A stretch of DNA of 64,000 nt from Lingula anatina (lineage: Eukaryota; Brachiopoda; Lingulata; Lingulida; Lingulidae). Made by a program: the position numbers and the translations under genes. How positions within the stretch are numbered: position 1 is the first letter of the stretch; every line of letters begins with the position of its first letter. This document shows positions 1-13,700 of this stretch, piece after piece. The stretch spans positions 1,754 through 65,753 of the forward strand of contig NW_019775583.1 in NCBI RefSeq assembly GCF_001039355.2, given 5' to 3'. The notes under the pieces are model-generated. The model did no database searches, was not told the origin of the DNA, and was given only the letters and a program-made list of their open reading frames with translations.

Positions 1-207
1 GAAACCAGTAGCTGGCACTGGAATCCAATTGCCAGGGCAATGGTACTGACTGGAGAAATTATTTGGTGTAAAAAGCAGATGTTTACACAGATGTTGCAAC
101 AAATTATGTTTTTTCTTAATAATTGTAACCGTGTTTTAGCTACTGCTAAATGGGTTTATCTGAAAGATTCCCAAAACCTGTTGTTGTCAGTTTTAACATA
201 CACACTC

Positions 208-243
<36 letters not shown>

Positions 244-3200
244 TGGAGATAAAAGAAAACAAGAGAGAGAGAGAGAGAGCGATACATATGTAAAACCTGT
301 TTCAAAACATTCACATAACAGGTCCTTGCCATACATATATATATTGAGAATGCGAGAAAAAGTTATCTTCTTGGAGTAATTTTCCCCCATTAGAGCAACG
401 CGTGCAAATAAGAGTTTAAAGACACAAACAATGTACAGGGGACATTGCATAACAGTACCTGGTGCAATTATTATTTTAAAAATATATTTAAAATATTTTT
501 AAAAATAATATAAAATATATATATTCAAAAATAATCATAACAGAACTCCTTAGCCGGCAGTGAAGCAAAACATGCTTATTGTTAAAAAATATTGAGTGAT
601 CTTTTTACTAATGCATAGAAGATCGATGGATAAAAAGAGAATCAAAGAATAAAAATTAGTCGAAATGTGCGGGTTGGGATAAATCAAGTGGGAATCTTGA
701 ATTACAAACGTCTTTATAAACGTTTCCTCATTTTCGACCCACCTACCTGTGGCTTTGTATCAAAAATAACAGCTAATAGCACCCATAAGTCGTGACCTCA
801 GGAATAATACACGACTGGAATCTGAGATGTCATTTTAATAGACCTTGAAGTTGACGAGATGGTAAATAATTCCTTTTGACTTGGCCTCTCATAAATCACC
901 TTTATTCAGTTTCGTAAACAGTTGTGGCTTTGATTCTTGCAACGTGACTTTGGCTACGTTTTCTTCTAGTTCTATTTTACTTACATGTACATGTACCAGG
1001 CACCCCTCTTGTTTTTCGGTGTTTTGGAATTGTTACACCCGTTCTATTGTCCCTAAACTTGAATCATTTGCATACTGCATTGCTACTCAATTAAAAAACT
1101 TTTCATGTGCAAAAAATGGCTAATATATCATCTTTCGCGGTTAATAATTTTGGACCAGTGACATTGTCACTTATAAAAGAAGACGTACCTGCCATATTTA
1201 GGACATTTGTTATCAAAACTGTTTTTTTTCTTTTATAAAGAATCATCATAACCATTTATCTTTTGACGGAGAGAACAAGGGTAAGTGATAAAATATAATT
1301 AACAATCGCTTTAAAAGAGTAAAAAAACCTTTCAAAATTTTATTAAAAACTCACATTTAAAAGAAAATTGCAAAGATTCATATCATAAACTCTATGGTTA
1401 TTACCGTTTGTTTAATATCTTAATTATAATAAAAGTTTGAGGTTCTATGGAATACGCTATTTAATAACTCTCATTTCTTCAGGTGTAAAACCAAGTTAAA
1501 CCTTCAGACAGGAATAAATATTGGGAGTTTCATCAATTTTTACGTGATCAACAAAGTAAACCTAATCCAAAATCATTGGAATTATCTGCATTTCCTGAGT
1601 AACTCAAAAATTAGAAAATCAGTACCCAAAACGTTCCATCTAATACTCTTTGTGCAACTTCCATTTTTAGAGACATAGGTTTTTTCTTTTTTTTCCTCTC
1701 TCTCCTTTTATGAAATATCGGAAATTACAACCACATACAGCGAAGATGTCGAGAGCAATTTGAAACAGGAAACAGGAGCTTATCGATAGAACGACACCAT
1801 GTTAAACGCTACGACAGTAGCAATCAGCCGTTGACAAACGAGCAGATACTGCATCTTTCAAGCGAGGTTGCGATGGTGTCGCCACGTATCGGTCGTACTT
1901 TACACTACATATATTGTGTGAAAAGGAGAAATATGCAATATTACACAAAAGTAAAATAATAACCGGCTAAAGGGCCGACATCTGTTTCACACAGGAAAAT
2001 CTGGAGTTCAGATATTCGGAGGAGGAAATGCGCACCGAAGCTCGGATTAGGTAATACCAAAGATCAGCACTGAATAAGCGCATTAAGGACAGCGGACTAA
2101 CAGATCCGAGGATCAAATACGACAACCCGCTTAAAAGATTGCCGCTTAATTCCCGATTAGACACTGAATAGATTCCCGACAGAGATTACGCAACAAGCAT
2201 TCAAGTGGGTCGGCCATATTTGATCCGAGCATCTGTTAGTCAGATGTTTTGAATGCGCTCATTGATAATTACTTTCCCCTTGTTCGGAACACTTCGGCTG
2301 AAGATAATGATTGAAAGGGCCAAAAGAATAAAATTGTTAATTTTAGGCAGTTAGGTTTAAAATAAGTTGTTCCTTCCCACTGGATACTGACAATGATCAG
2401 AAAATGCAAAGGCAATTTTTTTTCACTTAATGATCGACAGAGTTTATTATAAAAGTTGATAAATACAGTACTGAATATAACGGAAAGTTACAACTGATAC
2501 TACATTATAAAATAGAAAAAAAAAAGATTTCGAGGATGATGTTTTGTTTTTTAAATTATGTATAAAAATCAACAGTATTAAATAAAAAGTTAAAGCTGGC
2601 ACAATCAATATGTGACTTCGTCTAAAAATTATTTTGAAGACGTGCAGTTGTTCACCTAACCAAGCAGTTGCCGATAAGTACACATTATTAACAATTAAAA
2701 TTCAAACAGCCCAAGTTAAAATGCGTATTGGGCTAAAACACTTCTTTGGCCACCTGCGTTATCTGTTGAACCTTACTGACGTCTTGATGCTCTCACACGT
2801 TTTACTAAGCCAGTGGAAACACGCGTAACGAAATGTGCAGATACTAGCTGCTGTGCATGACCAAAGAAAAAAAAAGACTCTGATCTGTTCTTCCTACGTG
2901 GAAAATAATGGGCCTACATACTCATTTTACTCAGATGCAGTGTCATCTTTCTTCTTTCTCTGCATGCAATGTGTTCCATGCGCGACATATGAGACGCTAG
3001 CTTGTTGTTTAAGGCTCTTGTGAGCGCATATATGTCTCGAGTGCTCTGTATTTTTTTTGTCGGTATTCCGTGCGGAGATAAAGATGTTTCAAACAACTTC
3101 GAGTGGTGCAGGGATGGAAGTCGTTGAGTCGAAGGCTAGATTATCAAAACTTTCATCCATTTTGAACTAAAAATAAGTAAATAACATTATTAAATAATCC

Positions 3201-3511
3201 AAAAACAACAATTTCAAAATAATAATAATAATAATGCTGCACACCAACGTAATTGCTCAAGAGGTCAGAAACATGACGACAAAAATCTATCCAACTTAGT
3301 CTGATTCTTTTTAAAAACGGTTGGATACATGATTTTTATAATACGATGGCAAACCATAACATGCATATTGTAACGTTAAAAGAAAAAACATATTTTTACG
3401 CGGTTCTTAAAACAGTAACGACATAGGCCTACTTTTCATAACTTATAAAAAAACGTTTGGCATTTGACAAAATGGACGACTTTCACGAGAAATGAATATC
3501 GCTGAAGCTTA
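1..3511. other. Non-coding flank, 3' side of the mosaic gene
   Basis: I see no convincing exon here. The stretch holds an (AG)n microsatellite near 211–280, AT-rich low-complexity sequence near 470–535, and a MITE-like element near 2081–2258 (listed separately). It lies downstream of the minus-strand mosaic gene, so it may include that gene's 3' UTR or further exons, because a strong donor sits inside the gene's last visible exon. The open frames on both strands are short and show neither domains nor splice context. Confidence 0.5.
2081..2258. mobile_element. MITE-like element, 'GTCGGCCATATT' family
   Basis: A short element with inverted internal arms: 'GACTAACAGATCCGAGGATC' near 2095–2115 is mirrored by sequence ending in 'CTGTTAGTC' near 2209–2240. 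Its outer ends resemble GCGCATT and AATGCGC. Related copies lie near 5620–5800, 32395–32645 and 56697–56880. Boundaries are approximate and no coding capacity is visible. Confidence 0.55.
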
Positions 3512-4238
3512 TTATCCGAACAAATGCCACATTTTACCCAGTGTTTCGTGTAAAAGCGAGATAGAAATTGGGACATAATACATAAACTCACTATCTGTCC
3601 CAGACATAGGATTGTAGCAACATTCGTATGACACAACGATGGATCGCTCCTCCTGATTAGTCAATCCACATGGATAGATGGCGCTGCAATGCCCCTTTCC
3701 GTCACATCTTTTCTGCAGTGACGTTCGTATTTCGTCATCTTGTTCGCATGCATTGGTCATGCTACATGAATCCACATGTCGAACCTAAATCAAGCCAAAA
3801 AAAATACTATATTTAGAGTTTGGAAGAAAACGCTTGTATTATCTAAAGGTCAGAATGTCCTTATTCGACATGTGCTATTTTCGGGTTGGAAAAAATTCGT
3901 CAACACACACCCTCCAAACAACAAAAACAAACAAACGAACAAAAAACACTATTTCCTTTAAAACGCCGACTGCTTTATATTAAACTTAAATATTTTCTAG
4001 AAATAAATCCTATATTAACCACGAAATTCAAATGACACATGAAGAAAGGAATTTCGAAAACATAACTGAAGTAACCGTTCCTCATAATATATTATCACTT
4101 TTGTCAACCGAATTGTGCCTTCATCTTCAAGTGTAAAGCCTGCCATTGAAATAACTGACCAGTAACTTTGCTCTCCTTTTTCATCAAAACAAAATTTATC
4201 ATCGAATCTTCCAATGATCTGTTGTATTTACTCTTAAA

Positions 4239-4272
<34 letters not shown>

Positions 4273-4364
4273 TACCCGCAAGATTTTTGGGTAATCGTCC
4301 TGGTTGCATAACAAAGTCAATCTGCTACTCAACATGCAGTCAAAGTGAACCTCATGCTGCGTTG
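3512..4364 (-). other. Exons 27–28: SUEL/galactose-binding-lectin-like C-terminus
   Basis: Residues about 1242–1361. Exon 27 (4364–4276) reads '[15 protein letters not shown]' and exon 28 (3784–3512) contains '[17 protein letters not shown]' then 'SIVVSYECC', matching the 'CdGk..C.v......dPC.g..K.l.V.Y.C' block of SUEL-type lectins. The '.I.I..A.YG.' middle strand of typical members is hard to recognise, so sugar binding is uncertain. After the domain the frame runs about 30 residues with no known motif to a TAA at 3514–3512. A consensus donor at 3591–3586 could instead splice this tail away. Confidence 0.7.
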
Positions 4365-4689
4365 CTGTAAAATTAGGATATTATTAGTATTTGTCCTTTT
4401 TCAAAGTTGAGCGGTATGCTTTAGCGATACAATTGTGCCGGTACACTTTGAATGACTCGTGGCAAAACCGCCTGTATCGATACACACTGAGAGGCTTACA
4501 GCTAACCAGTTTGGCTATTGCGTAAGAGATTGTCGCTTAAATGGAGTTTCTTCGATCGACACGGCCAATAAATTAATTTAGTTAACAGTAGGATGCGAAT
4601 TTGAGAAAGGGAGTAAAAGTAGGTCTAATGTACTTACATGTTATAAGTGTACCGGTGCACAGTATATTGCTAAAGTATATTGATCGATG

Positions 4690-4733
<44 letters not shown>

Positions 4734-7700
4734 AAACACCTGTGAATGAAAATCTTCTAATAACTTTTGCTAAATGTCATTTTAGTAATCATCAGTAATC
4801 AAGAAGTAAGATCAGTAACAATGCCCTTGAAAATATGATTAGTGTACTCGTTAATGCTAATGTCAAACGGTGCTTAAGAGAGCCTATTGACGTAAAGGAT
4901 ATTACGAAGTGATTGGCGTTATTAACACCTTGTGTTTTCCACTGAGAATAATTACCAGAGTTGTAAATATAGCCTAGGTGACTAAGATTACATACACAAA
5001 CATACCAAATACTCCTATTATTATAAAGGCGTAACTCACTGCATGCAGACTACATAAATCAAACAAAGTTAAACATAAACATCGTTCCGTATAAGTCAAA
5101 CTACACAGAGATGCCACATGTAACTTACGCAATGGTAACAAAAAATAACTTAACTTCATTATAAACGGTTACGTTGTAGTAGAGAGTTCTGAAGCGCGGG
5201 GGGAGGGGGGGCAGTAACAGGGGGCCTTAGAATCTCGCTTTTGACAAAAACCCTCTATGAATAAATATAAGACCCTGGTGCTCTTTCACTTTTCAACTTG
5301 GGTTGTGCTTTGAGGGACAAAATTTTAAGTTTCACTTTTTCAGAAAAAATAATCCTCCCCATTGAATTTGCTCGCTTAAGTATTATTTCCCAAGAAGCGT
5401 GAAACGTTCATTTTTCATTACGAAAAAAAGGGGGGGGGAGACAATATAGGGGGTCCATAGAATCTATCTTTTGGCATAAAAAGAAGAAAAAACCTCTATG
5501 TAACACCCAGGTGCTCTTTCACTTTTCACCTTGTGTCACCTGGGGCGTGCTTTGGGGACGAGAGCTAAAAAAAGTTTCCCTTTTTCAGAAAACTGAATTC
5601 CCCCTTTGCCGGATTTTTAGGAGCATTCGCAACAGGGTTGATCCTCGGGCTAACAAATTCGCGGTTCAAATAAAGCCGACCCACGGCCGAGTTCCCATCA
5701 GGGAATTTATTCAGTGTCTATTAGGGGATAATGGCGCGACTGCAGGTGGGTCGGCCATATTTGGTCCGCAGATCAACTCTGATTTGAATGCGGTGTAAAA
5801 CATGCTATGACCCAAGTACCGCGTTTTTGCATTTAAACGGTTCTTACCATTACAACAACGCAGACCGCACTGCCTGGTGTTAACTAGACGTTTCTCTTTG
5901 CATATTTGCGGATTAATACATTGGCGTTGTCGTGTCTGGACGCCGCCACCACAGGAGACGGAACATGCTGACCACGCTGACCAATGAGTGACCGCAACAC
6001 CTAATAATAAAAAATGATAACAATAATTCATCCAGATGCAGCTTAAATCAATTAAAAAAAGGACCTTGACAAAAAGTGACGAGTAGTCAATTTGCCTGTC
6101 GAAGTCAGCGACAAACGCACAGCGTCACCTTACAGTTAATCATTCATTTTTTGCATTCTTCATAACCTCTTACCGTATTCATATGTAGGATCAATTAAAC
6201 GATGCAAATCGGCGACTAAAGCTTCCATTAAGTCAATCCTGCTGAGCTCTCTGATGTGGTGAAATGTGACATTGGTGCGCACAACGCTTGTTATCTCCGC
6301 TACCGCAATGTGGGCGTCGCTGTTTGTAGCGTACTCAAACTCGGGCCCTATGCCTATACCACGTGCATACAGAATTCCAGCTTCATGCACCTTCATAAAT
6401 AAATTAATAATAATAATAATCACAGATTATTGCAGAAAGTTAAAACAAAAACGTTACATGTGAGATATTTCTATAAATGCATTTTATTAGAATCGGAATT
6501 GCAAAGTGTTGATAAAGGTGGATAAACAGTTTCTATCCATCAATTAGAACAAATACTTCAAAAAAATTCAATTGAAGTGATAGCTCAGAAGAAATAAAAA
6601 CAATGCGCACACACATGCAGCTTAATATTTAATACTGCAGTTAATTCAGATGGCCCACATATCTGAACGTGAAATATGCATTAAATTGGTTTATATATTT
6701 AATTCTTACATCATCTGCTGCTTGCATTGCCGCTGTAGAATTTATAGACGCGCCGCAGCTCAAAAACACGGCAAGGTTAGGTCCATTTCTCGCTGTACTG
6801 TTTTCCTGGATAAACATCTCATTGCTGGAATGGCAAATAAATGTTTGTATAAATTCTAAATACAGCAACTCGAAACATTTTAAGCGAGATAAAATTCTAA
6901 AATGAACTATTTCGCTCACGTGGTTTGAGACGGATTGCTTTGAGTTTGTCACTTATAGAAAGGGCAAGATACAAGCAAAAAACTGTAAATGGAGCCGTTG
7001 TTTTTTTTTACAGGAGAAAAATAAGTGTCACAATATAATAATGAATTCAATTTAATTTAATTGAAAAACGTGTTCCACTTTGGAAAATGCTTTTTTTCAT
7101 CAGCTGTTTCATACATTATTAATTTAAAACAGTGGACAATACCAGTGCTTTCTTTAATTAGTTATTTTATTATGTGGTTTATTCATATTGAACTTCAGGG
7201 CCATTTCAAGAATGGCCTTAAAATCTGGAAATTTACTATTAGGCATATCGCAGTATCATACAATCAACAGTCATATAAAATAAGAAGCATAAAATAAACG
7301 TTTAATTCTAACAAACTTTCAGTGTAAAATAACATACGTGGAAATGATATATTATAAGTTGTAGGAATTAACACTAAAGCGGAAACACAGGTTTGCTGCT
7401 AGAGATGGTAACGGCGAATAAAACACGTACCTCAGTAGTTGTAATGCCTCAAATGTTGCCCTCGGTCCGCCTACGTACGGTATACCATCCACCATATCTA
7501 TAATGGTACCTATATCATATGAGTCATTTAAACGCAACCCGATGCCACTTTTCCCGGAAACTTGAATAACGCCAAATCGGGTCTGATTTCGGCCCACCGC
7601 GAAAGCTTGCATGATTCCCATGACGAACAGCAGCTGCAACCGGAAGTGGGAGTGTCCTGCTCTATAAGAGCCATCTATAATAAAGACGATGTTACTAGGA

Positions 7701-10700
7701 GCGGGCACTGCAACTGAAAATGGTGAAAGAAACGTGGGGATAATAATCTACGTTACAGAGTGATTAGAGGAGATAAATATGTATACAACTATCTCATGAT
7801 ATTAGTATTTTGATTAACTTGTTGCGTTTGTTACGTTATAAACTGTTTGAAACAAAGGGATGTGTGAGGCTTATCATGTAGTCCTACATGCCTTGTCATA
7901 AAATCAGCCTAACAGCGTGTTAGAACTTAGTTTATTTACTACGTCTTCATAAACTTGCATCGTGTGGTATATAGGCTTGCTGCATTTGTAAATGCGGTCT
8001 AAGATGACAAGTTAGGCGTACAGCGTTTTAGCTGAGCTCCGCTTCACGCGGGTTTTCAGACGTTGCATATTTTTAGTCTCGTATGGCGTCACGGCTCGCT
8101 TTGGACTATCTCGGATGCTTTCGGTCTATTTTGGAACTCACGTTTGCACACTCCGATGTCTTCTTCCATATTATTCACCTCTGTGTATGCACAGCTCCTG
8201 CGCTATATGACACCAACCATAGAATAGACTGTATAAATACGTATTGTGCAATATATAGGTTTGACTATTATCATAGAAGAAATATGAACTTACGATTAAT
8301 TAAAAATGAATGTAGAAAAATATTGGTCCAACCATAACAATAAAGGTGTATTATCATTTATTTTATCAACATACTTAGCTACAACTAACAAATTGAATGG
8401 TGACACATGTTCGCCGTTTGCTAATATTAACGTTATGCAAACAAGGAAGTGTATATCACTACAAGTGAGAAGTTATATCATTCAAATTACCAATAAAAGT
8501 CTTTGCCGTGTCCGTCTGTTATTCCGGTCACATTTTGACCACTCCGACCATGGGGACACGTCTGTAAAAAAAAAAAAAAACTTTTAAAAATCCTCATCGG
8601 TCCTGCATGGTGGCAGGTTGGCTGCGGCTGAAACCCAGCATACACAGCGTTATTATAACGTTACCGTAACGTTTATATAACAAAAAACATTAAGGCATCA
8701 AAACGTTCTGCTTGCGCTGGGAAAGCATATAACGTGGTCTCCGAGCTCAGCTCTATAGTAATGTCCCATTGCTTTTTTACGTGATGTACTTACTGCTCAT
8801 ACAGGCCAGCACGATTTCTACGTGAGCTCCATTATTCTTTGTAATGTTTCTGTCCGGTGTACAGGTTCCGGTCACGTGGTCTAGTAATGGGCGGGGCACA
8901 CTTATGGGATCACTGTCAAAGATAAGATTCAGATATTGCATGTAAACGGTAAAATAATGCATGTTCATTGCCAAATATCCAAACAGTTTAGTACTTAAAA
9001 AAATAAATTCGACAATGTGATCAGGTGCATTTATAAATATTTATCCAAATATCTGTTTATTTTATTTATAGGTGATAACAAGATGCTTGACTGGCATTTT
9101 GGATAACTCTACGCATAGTTTCTACCCCATTAAGTTAAAAGTACATTAGTTGCATTTAAACGCACCTTTGGTGATGAAATAATACAAATAACTATACTTA
9201 CATAACCCCTGTCGTAAATATAGTGCATCCTAGAATCACAGGTGCCACCAGTTCTGCAGGACAACGTACTGAAGGCTTGAAAGTAGTATCTTCTAAATCT
9301 CCAAGGTTCTGTTTGAATTCTTGGTAGTGTACTCTTGAGTGCTTGCATTCTTCGGCGCATGTTAGAATAGACTGGAAATACGTTCAAGTTTAAAGATGTC
9401 AGGGTGATATTGTGTAAAGATGCATCAGTGTGAAGTTCACTTGCTTAATACTTAAAACGAAATATGAGTGTAAAAATACTAAAAGCGAAATATGTATGCT
9501 CCAAATGAGTATAAAATGGCTTAACTTTCGGAAGTCAAAATAACTAGTCACAGTGCAGTACCAATGATGCTAAATCATAAGATGACTTTATTAATACAGA
9601 AATATAAAAGGCGGTTATTACAGGGCTCGAAGTGCTAAAACGTTTTATGGGACGAAATATATATCTCAGAGTATAATTTTACGTGGATTTTAGCCTGAAA
9701 CAACCTTTTCGTTGCAGCGTAAATGAAATACACACATACTAAAACATTATCGGTGTTCATCCCGCTTCCAACGGCACGAGCGTCGCAAACCAACGGCCCG
9801 CCAAAGAGACCTCGGTGCAGCCGTGGTATACAACCGCCGGGGGTAGCCCTGTTTATACATCCACACTGTATGGGCACTTGGTTCTCTGACGGACACCGGG
9901 GAGACCCGACGACAACTGAAATGTGGAGATCAAGCTTATGTGATGTCATGACTTTGGTTTTTGAATGGGAAACACGCGCGTGCGGGCGTGCACACATGCA
10001 CCATCTCAGTGATATCAAGCTTACTGTTATAAGCCGCATCTTTAACTACGCGAAGAGCAGATATTTTACCAAAATTTGGCCCATAATTTAACTTTCCTTC
10101 AGTGCCTACTTAAACAGATAATCCGCCTGCCAGTAGATGCATACTGGTTCAAGTAAGCGTGACGTAAATGGGTCAAAATCTAGCGCTGACTGTTTGACTT
10201 GACAATTCGATTTTGAAACATCATGAACCACAAGTACAATTTAGTATGGAAAAATGAATTCGCAGTTTTACACCTTCAGTACAATTCAAAAAAGAGGAAA
10301 ACGTCAGTATGCTATTAATGTTTACAAGGATATCACCTTACCTTTGTTTGTGTTGCACTTATTCTTTACTCCACTTACAGCTTCCACTTCTCCCGAAGAG
10401 TCAAAGAACCCGTTCAAACGCCTGGAGCGAGAGCTTGTCCCAAAACATGCATTTGCCGTATCCTCCAAAAGATGGCGCCGTAGTATCAATACGCCAACTT
10501 TAGTGACCAGTTGGTGTCTTTTGTTGCTTCGTGTCACGTGTAGTGCATCATTTTCCATGCCAGTTTCCACGTCACTCTCGCCTGGGATTTTAGCATATGA
10601 CTCGTTCGCTGCACGTTCAACTGTTTGTTGATAAAAATTTCTGCATTTTTGCTGTGCTTCTTCATAGTCGACAGGCGGTTCATCCGGCGTCAAATATCGT

Positions 10701-13700
10701 ATAAAGGTGTAAGCAACACATCGCAGATCCTATAATTGATTTCAAGAGATCACTAATTATAAATAAGATATGAACAACTCACATATAATATAAATAGTCA
10801 TCGTTTTAATACAGCATTGAAAATAAACTTCCAACAGAACATACACTGTAGATAAAACATTGTAAATTTCGACGTGTAAAACTAAAGTTAATACAGTAAT
10901 GCCAATATACAAACAAATCAGATAAAATCCTTACTTATATGTTAAAGAAATACATCTTATACATCCTACATTACTAATATGCTAGTTTTACATACAGACA
11001 GACACTGTCTAAATCTCCTAAAAGTTCTTAATTGTATATCTGCGCGTACCTTGCTGCATTCGAGCGCACATTCCTCTTCAGATTTCCCGCCGGGGAAGAG
11101 GAATCGGTCCACCCCGTCTAAATCTTCTTCCAAGGATAACACCACGTGGTCGTTAAACTGTTGATAATCACATGAAGGGTAAACCTGCAACTCTTTAGTA
11201 AGGGCGCCAATGAATACGAGGGGTGTGTACTTCCAGTTAAGTTGACAGTGCTTAATTTGATACTGTGCTATCTTTTCAGAATGCTTCTAAGATAGCGTTA
11301 CTATTATTTTTACCAGTTGACGTAAAACAAAACAAAATAAAAGACATGACGTACATTCCCTAAGACGTAACTCTTACTTTATTATTAATTTAATATTAAA
11401 ATTAAATGATTGAAATTAATTTAAATACACCCACCATCACATAAGGTACCTCCCCAAGGTTGCTCACAGTTACAGGTGAAGGATCCGCCCACATTTGTGC
11501 AAGTACCGCCATTTTGACACGGATTGTCCACACACAGGTCGGGAGCTGAAGTATTGATATTTCACATATGTAAAATGTATTGTGAAGTTGGCTATATTTT
11601 TATTGAGATTGATACATGATTAATAGTGCTCTTGTGTCTAAAATTTATTGTAAGGCGTCTAAGTTAACACTTATAAATATTAACATATATGAAAACTCAA
11701 ATAACAAGCAGCACACAAACATACAAATTAAATTAAAATAAATAAATAATAGCCAAGAAAACACATTAAGATACCCCGACTTACCTTGACAGGTGCTGCC
11801 TACCCAACCTTGGCCACACGTACAGGTAAAACCACCGATATTCTCCTGACACGTCCCTCCATTGAAACATGGATTTATAGCACACTCATCTATGTCTGCA
11901 ATTGAAATGTATGAGGGCATTACAAAGTGGGTTGGCTTTGTTCAAATAACCTCAGTGTTCGATTCAACTCTTTAATTGCATCTAAAAACAATTAACATGC
12001 CAAAAATACCGCTTTGCTAAACTATTCTACTTAGTTTCAAACAGTTAGTCACGGTATCCTAAATAGCGCGTTTGCTGAGTGGGATTCTGCACTTATGATA
12101 AAGTGATACATCAACGACATCAAGAATTATTGGTTAAGAAAATCGCACTCCTGGGTTGCACTTACATACCAAGCTTATGGTCCGAATTCAACAGAACACG
12201 CAAAAATGGTCACAATTTGCAAAATGTTAGAACAAGAAGTTGTAGAGAGGAAGATTAATACAATGGCGTATTTAGGGGGTGTCAGGGGGAACCTGACCCC
12301 CCCCCCTTCGATTTCTGAAATAAAATCACACCAATGTTCCTCTCTTGAAATTAGAATTTTGACTAGCTGAATCATATTTCTACACCCCGTAAATCTGCTT
12401 GGCAGCTCCACAAAACGTGTTAAAACTTTAAATTAACTCGTCATATCCCGATATAAAAGTTTACGAACTTGCATATATCTTACCAGTCTCGCACACTTCT
12501 CCCGTGTAACCAAGGGGACAGTCGCACGTGAAAGTGTCCATGCCGCCCTGACACACCCCACAATTCAAGCATGGCCGACTGGAACATTCGTCAATCTCTG
12601 GCATGATAAATGGGATAACTTTAAGGTGGAATTGCAATTAAATCTAAGTTTATCTCATTTGTCTTAATTTAAAATAACCAGATGACACAAAACTAAGAAT
12701 TTGGCTTCATTGGAGTAGCTTTAAAAAACACCAATTTTTTTCAATTACTCAAATATACATAGTGACATAATTTGAGTAAGAACAAACGCAGCAAATAAAT
12801 TAAACAAAATTAAGAGGTGCAATACAGCCAATGCGTGCTTTCAATTTCGCACCCTTTTTCAGAACTAAATGTTGATTTGCTACATAGGGTATAAAGGATA
12901 ATAAAACAACAAGCAACTCAAGGTACTAGCTGCCAGTCATATCACGGGTGTATTTTGGTAATTTCTTACCTGTTTCACACAATTCCCCAGTAAAGCCTGG
13001 CGCGCATGCGCAAACATAATTATTCCCCGAATACATGCACGTCCCACCGTTTAAACAGTCACTAGACACGGAGCACTCATTATGCATTGCTGCAAATATA
13101 ACAATATGAATACCTTATAAGGAACAACAGAATACGCATGATCAATCAATCAATACACACCGTAAAGTGTAAAATAAATACGAATATCTTAAGTGAAAAT
13201 AAGAATAAAACAATTGGTAGTTATAAAATAAAAATAAAACTGTAAACTGAAGAATAAATCTTACTGGAAATATATTTCTCATAACGTCTAGGGGCACCTT
13301 ACTATATCTACCTTATGGAAAGAGAGACAAGGAAAGGAGAAAGAGAGAGAGGCTGGGGGGGGGGGAGAGGGGGGAAAGAAGAAAAGGAGAGAGATAAAGA
13401 AGGGACATACATGGAATCCGTGTTTGGCATAATACACCAGTTGTTTCATTTGTGCATGCGCAGCTAAACATATTCACCATATCATTACATGTTCCGCCAT
13501 TGAAACACGGGTTGCTGCTACATTCGTTCATTTCTGCAAAATATAATGCTCCAAAGATAAAAAAAAGTGTTTCAAAATATGTAATAACACTTTAATTTTA
13601 TAAACTGCTAAAAAAACTACGTCAACATTTCAATATGGACACGAAAGTAATTTCAGGAGACATAATCAGTCATGCATTCAAAGTATATTTATCTGTACAC

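Noticed and set aside
4080-4150. Minus-strand stretch '[19 protein letters not shown]' as a lectin exon
   Set aside because: No donor gives the phase needed for the next exon; the exon at 4364–4276 fits phase and cysteines instead.
9723-10091. Plus-strand frame of 122 codons
   Set aside because: Antisense shadow of mosaic-gene exon 20, whose cysteine pattern and splice phases are on the minus strand.
11163-11189. AG in TTGCAG as acceptor of the PAN exon
   Set aside because: With the phase of the preceding EGF exon it creates an early stop; the AG at 11194–11193 keeps the frame.
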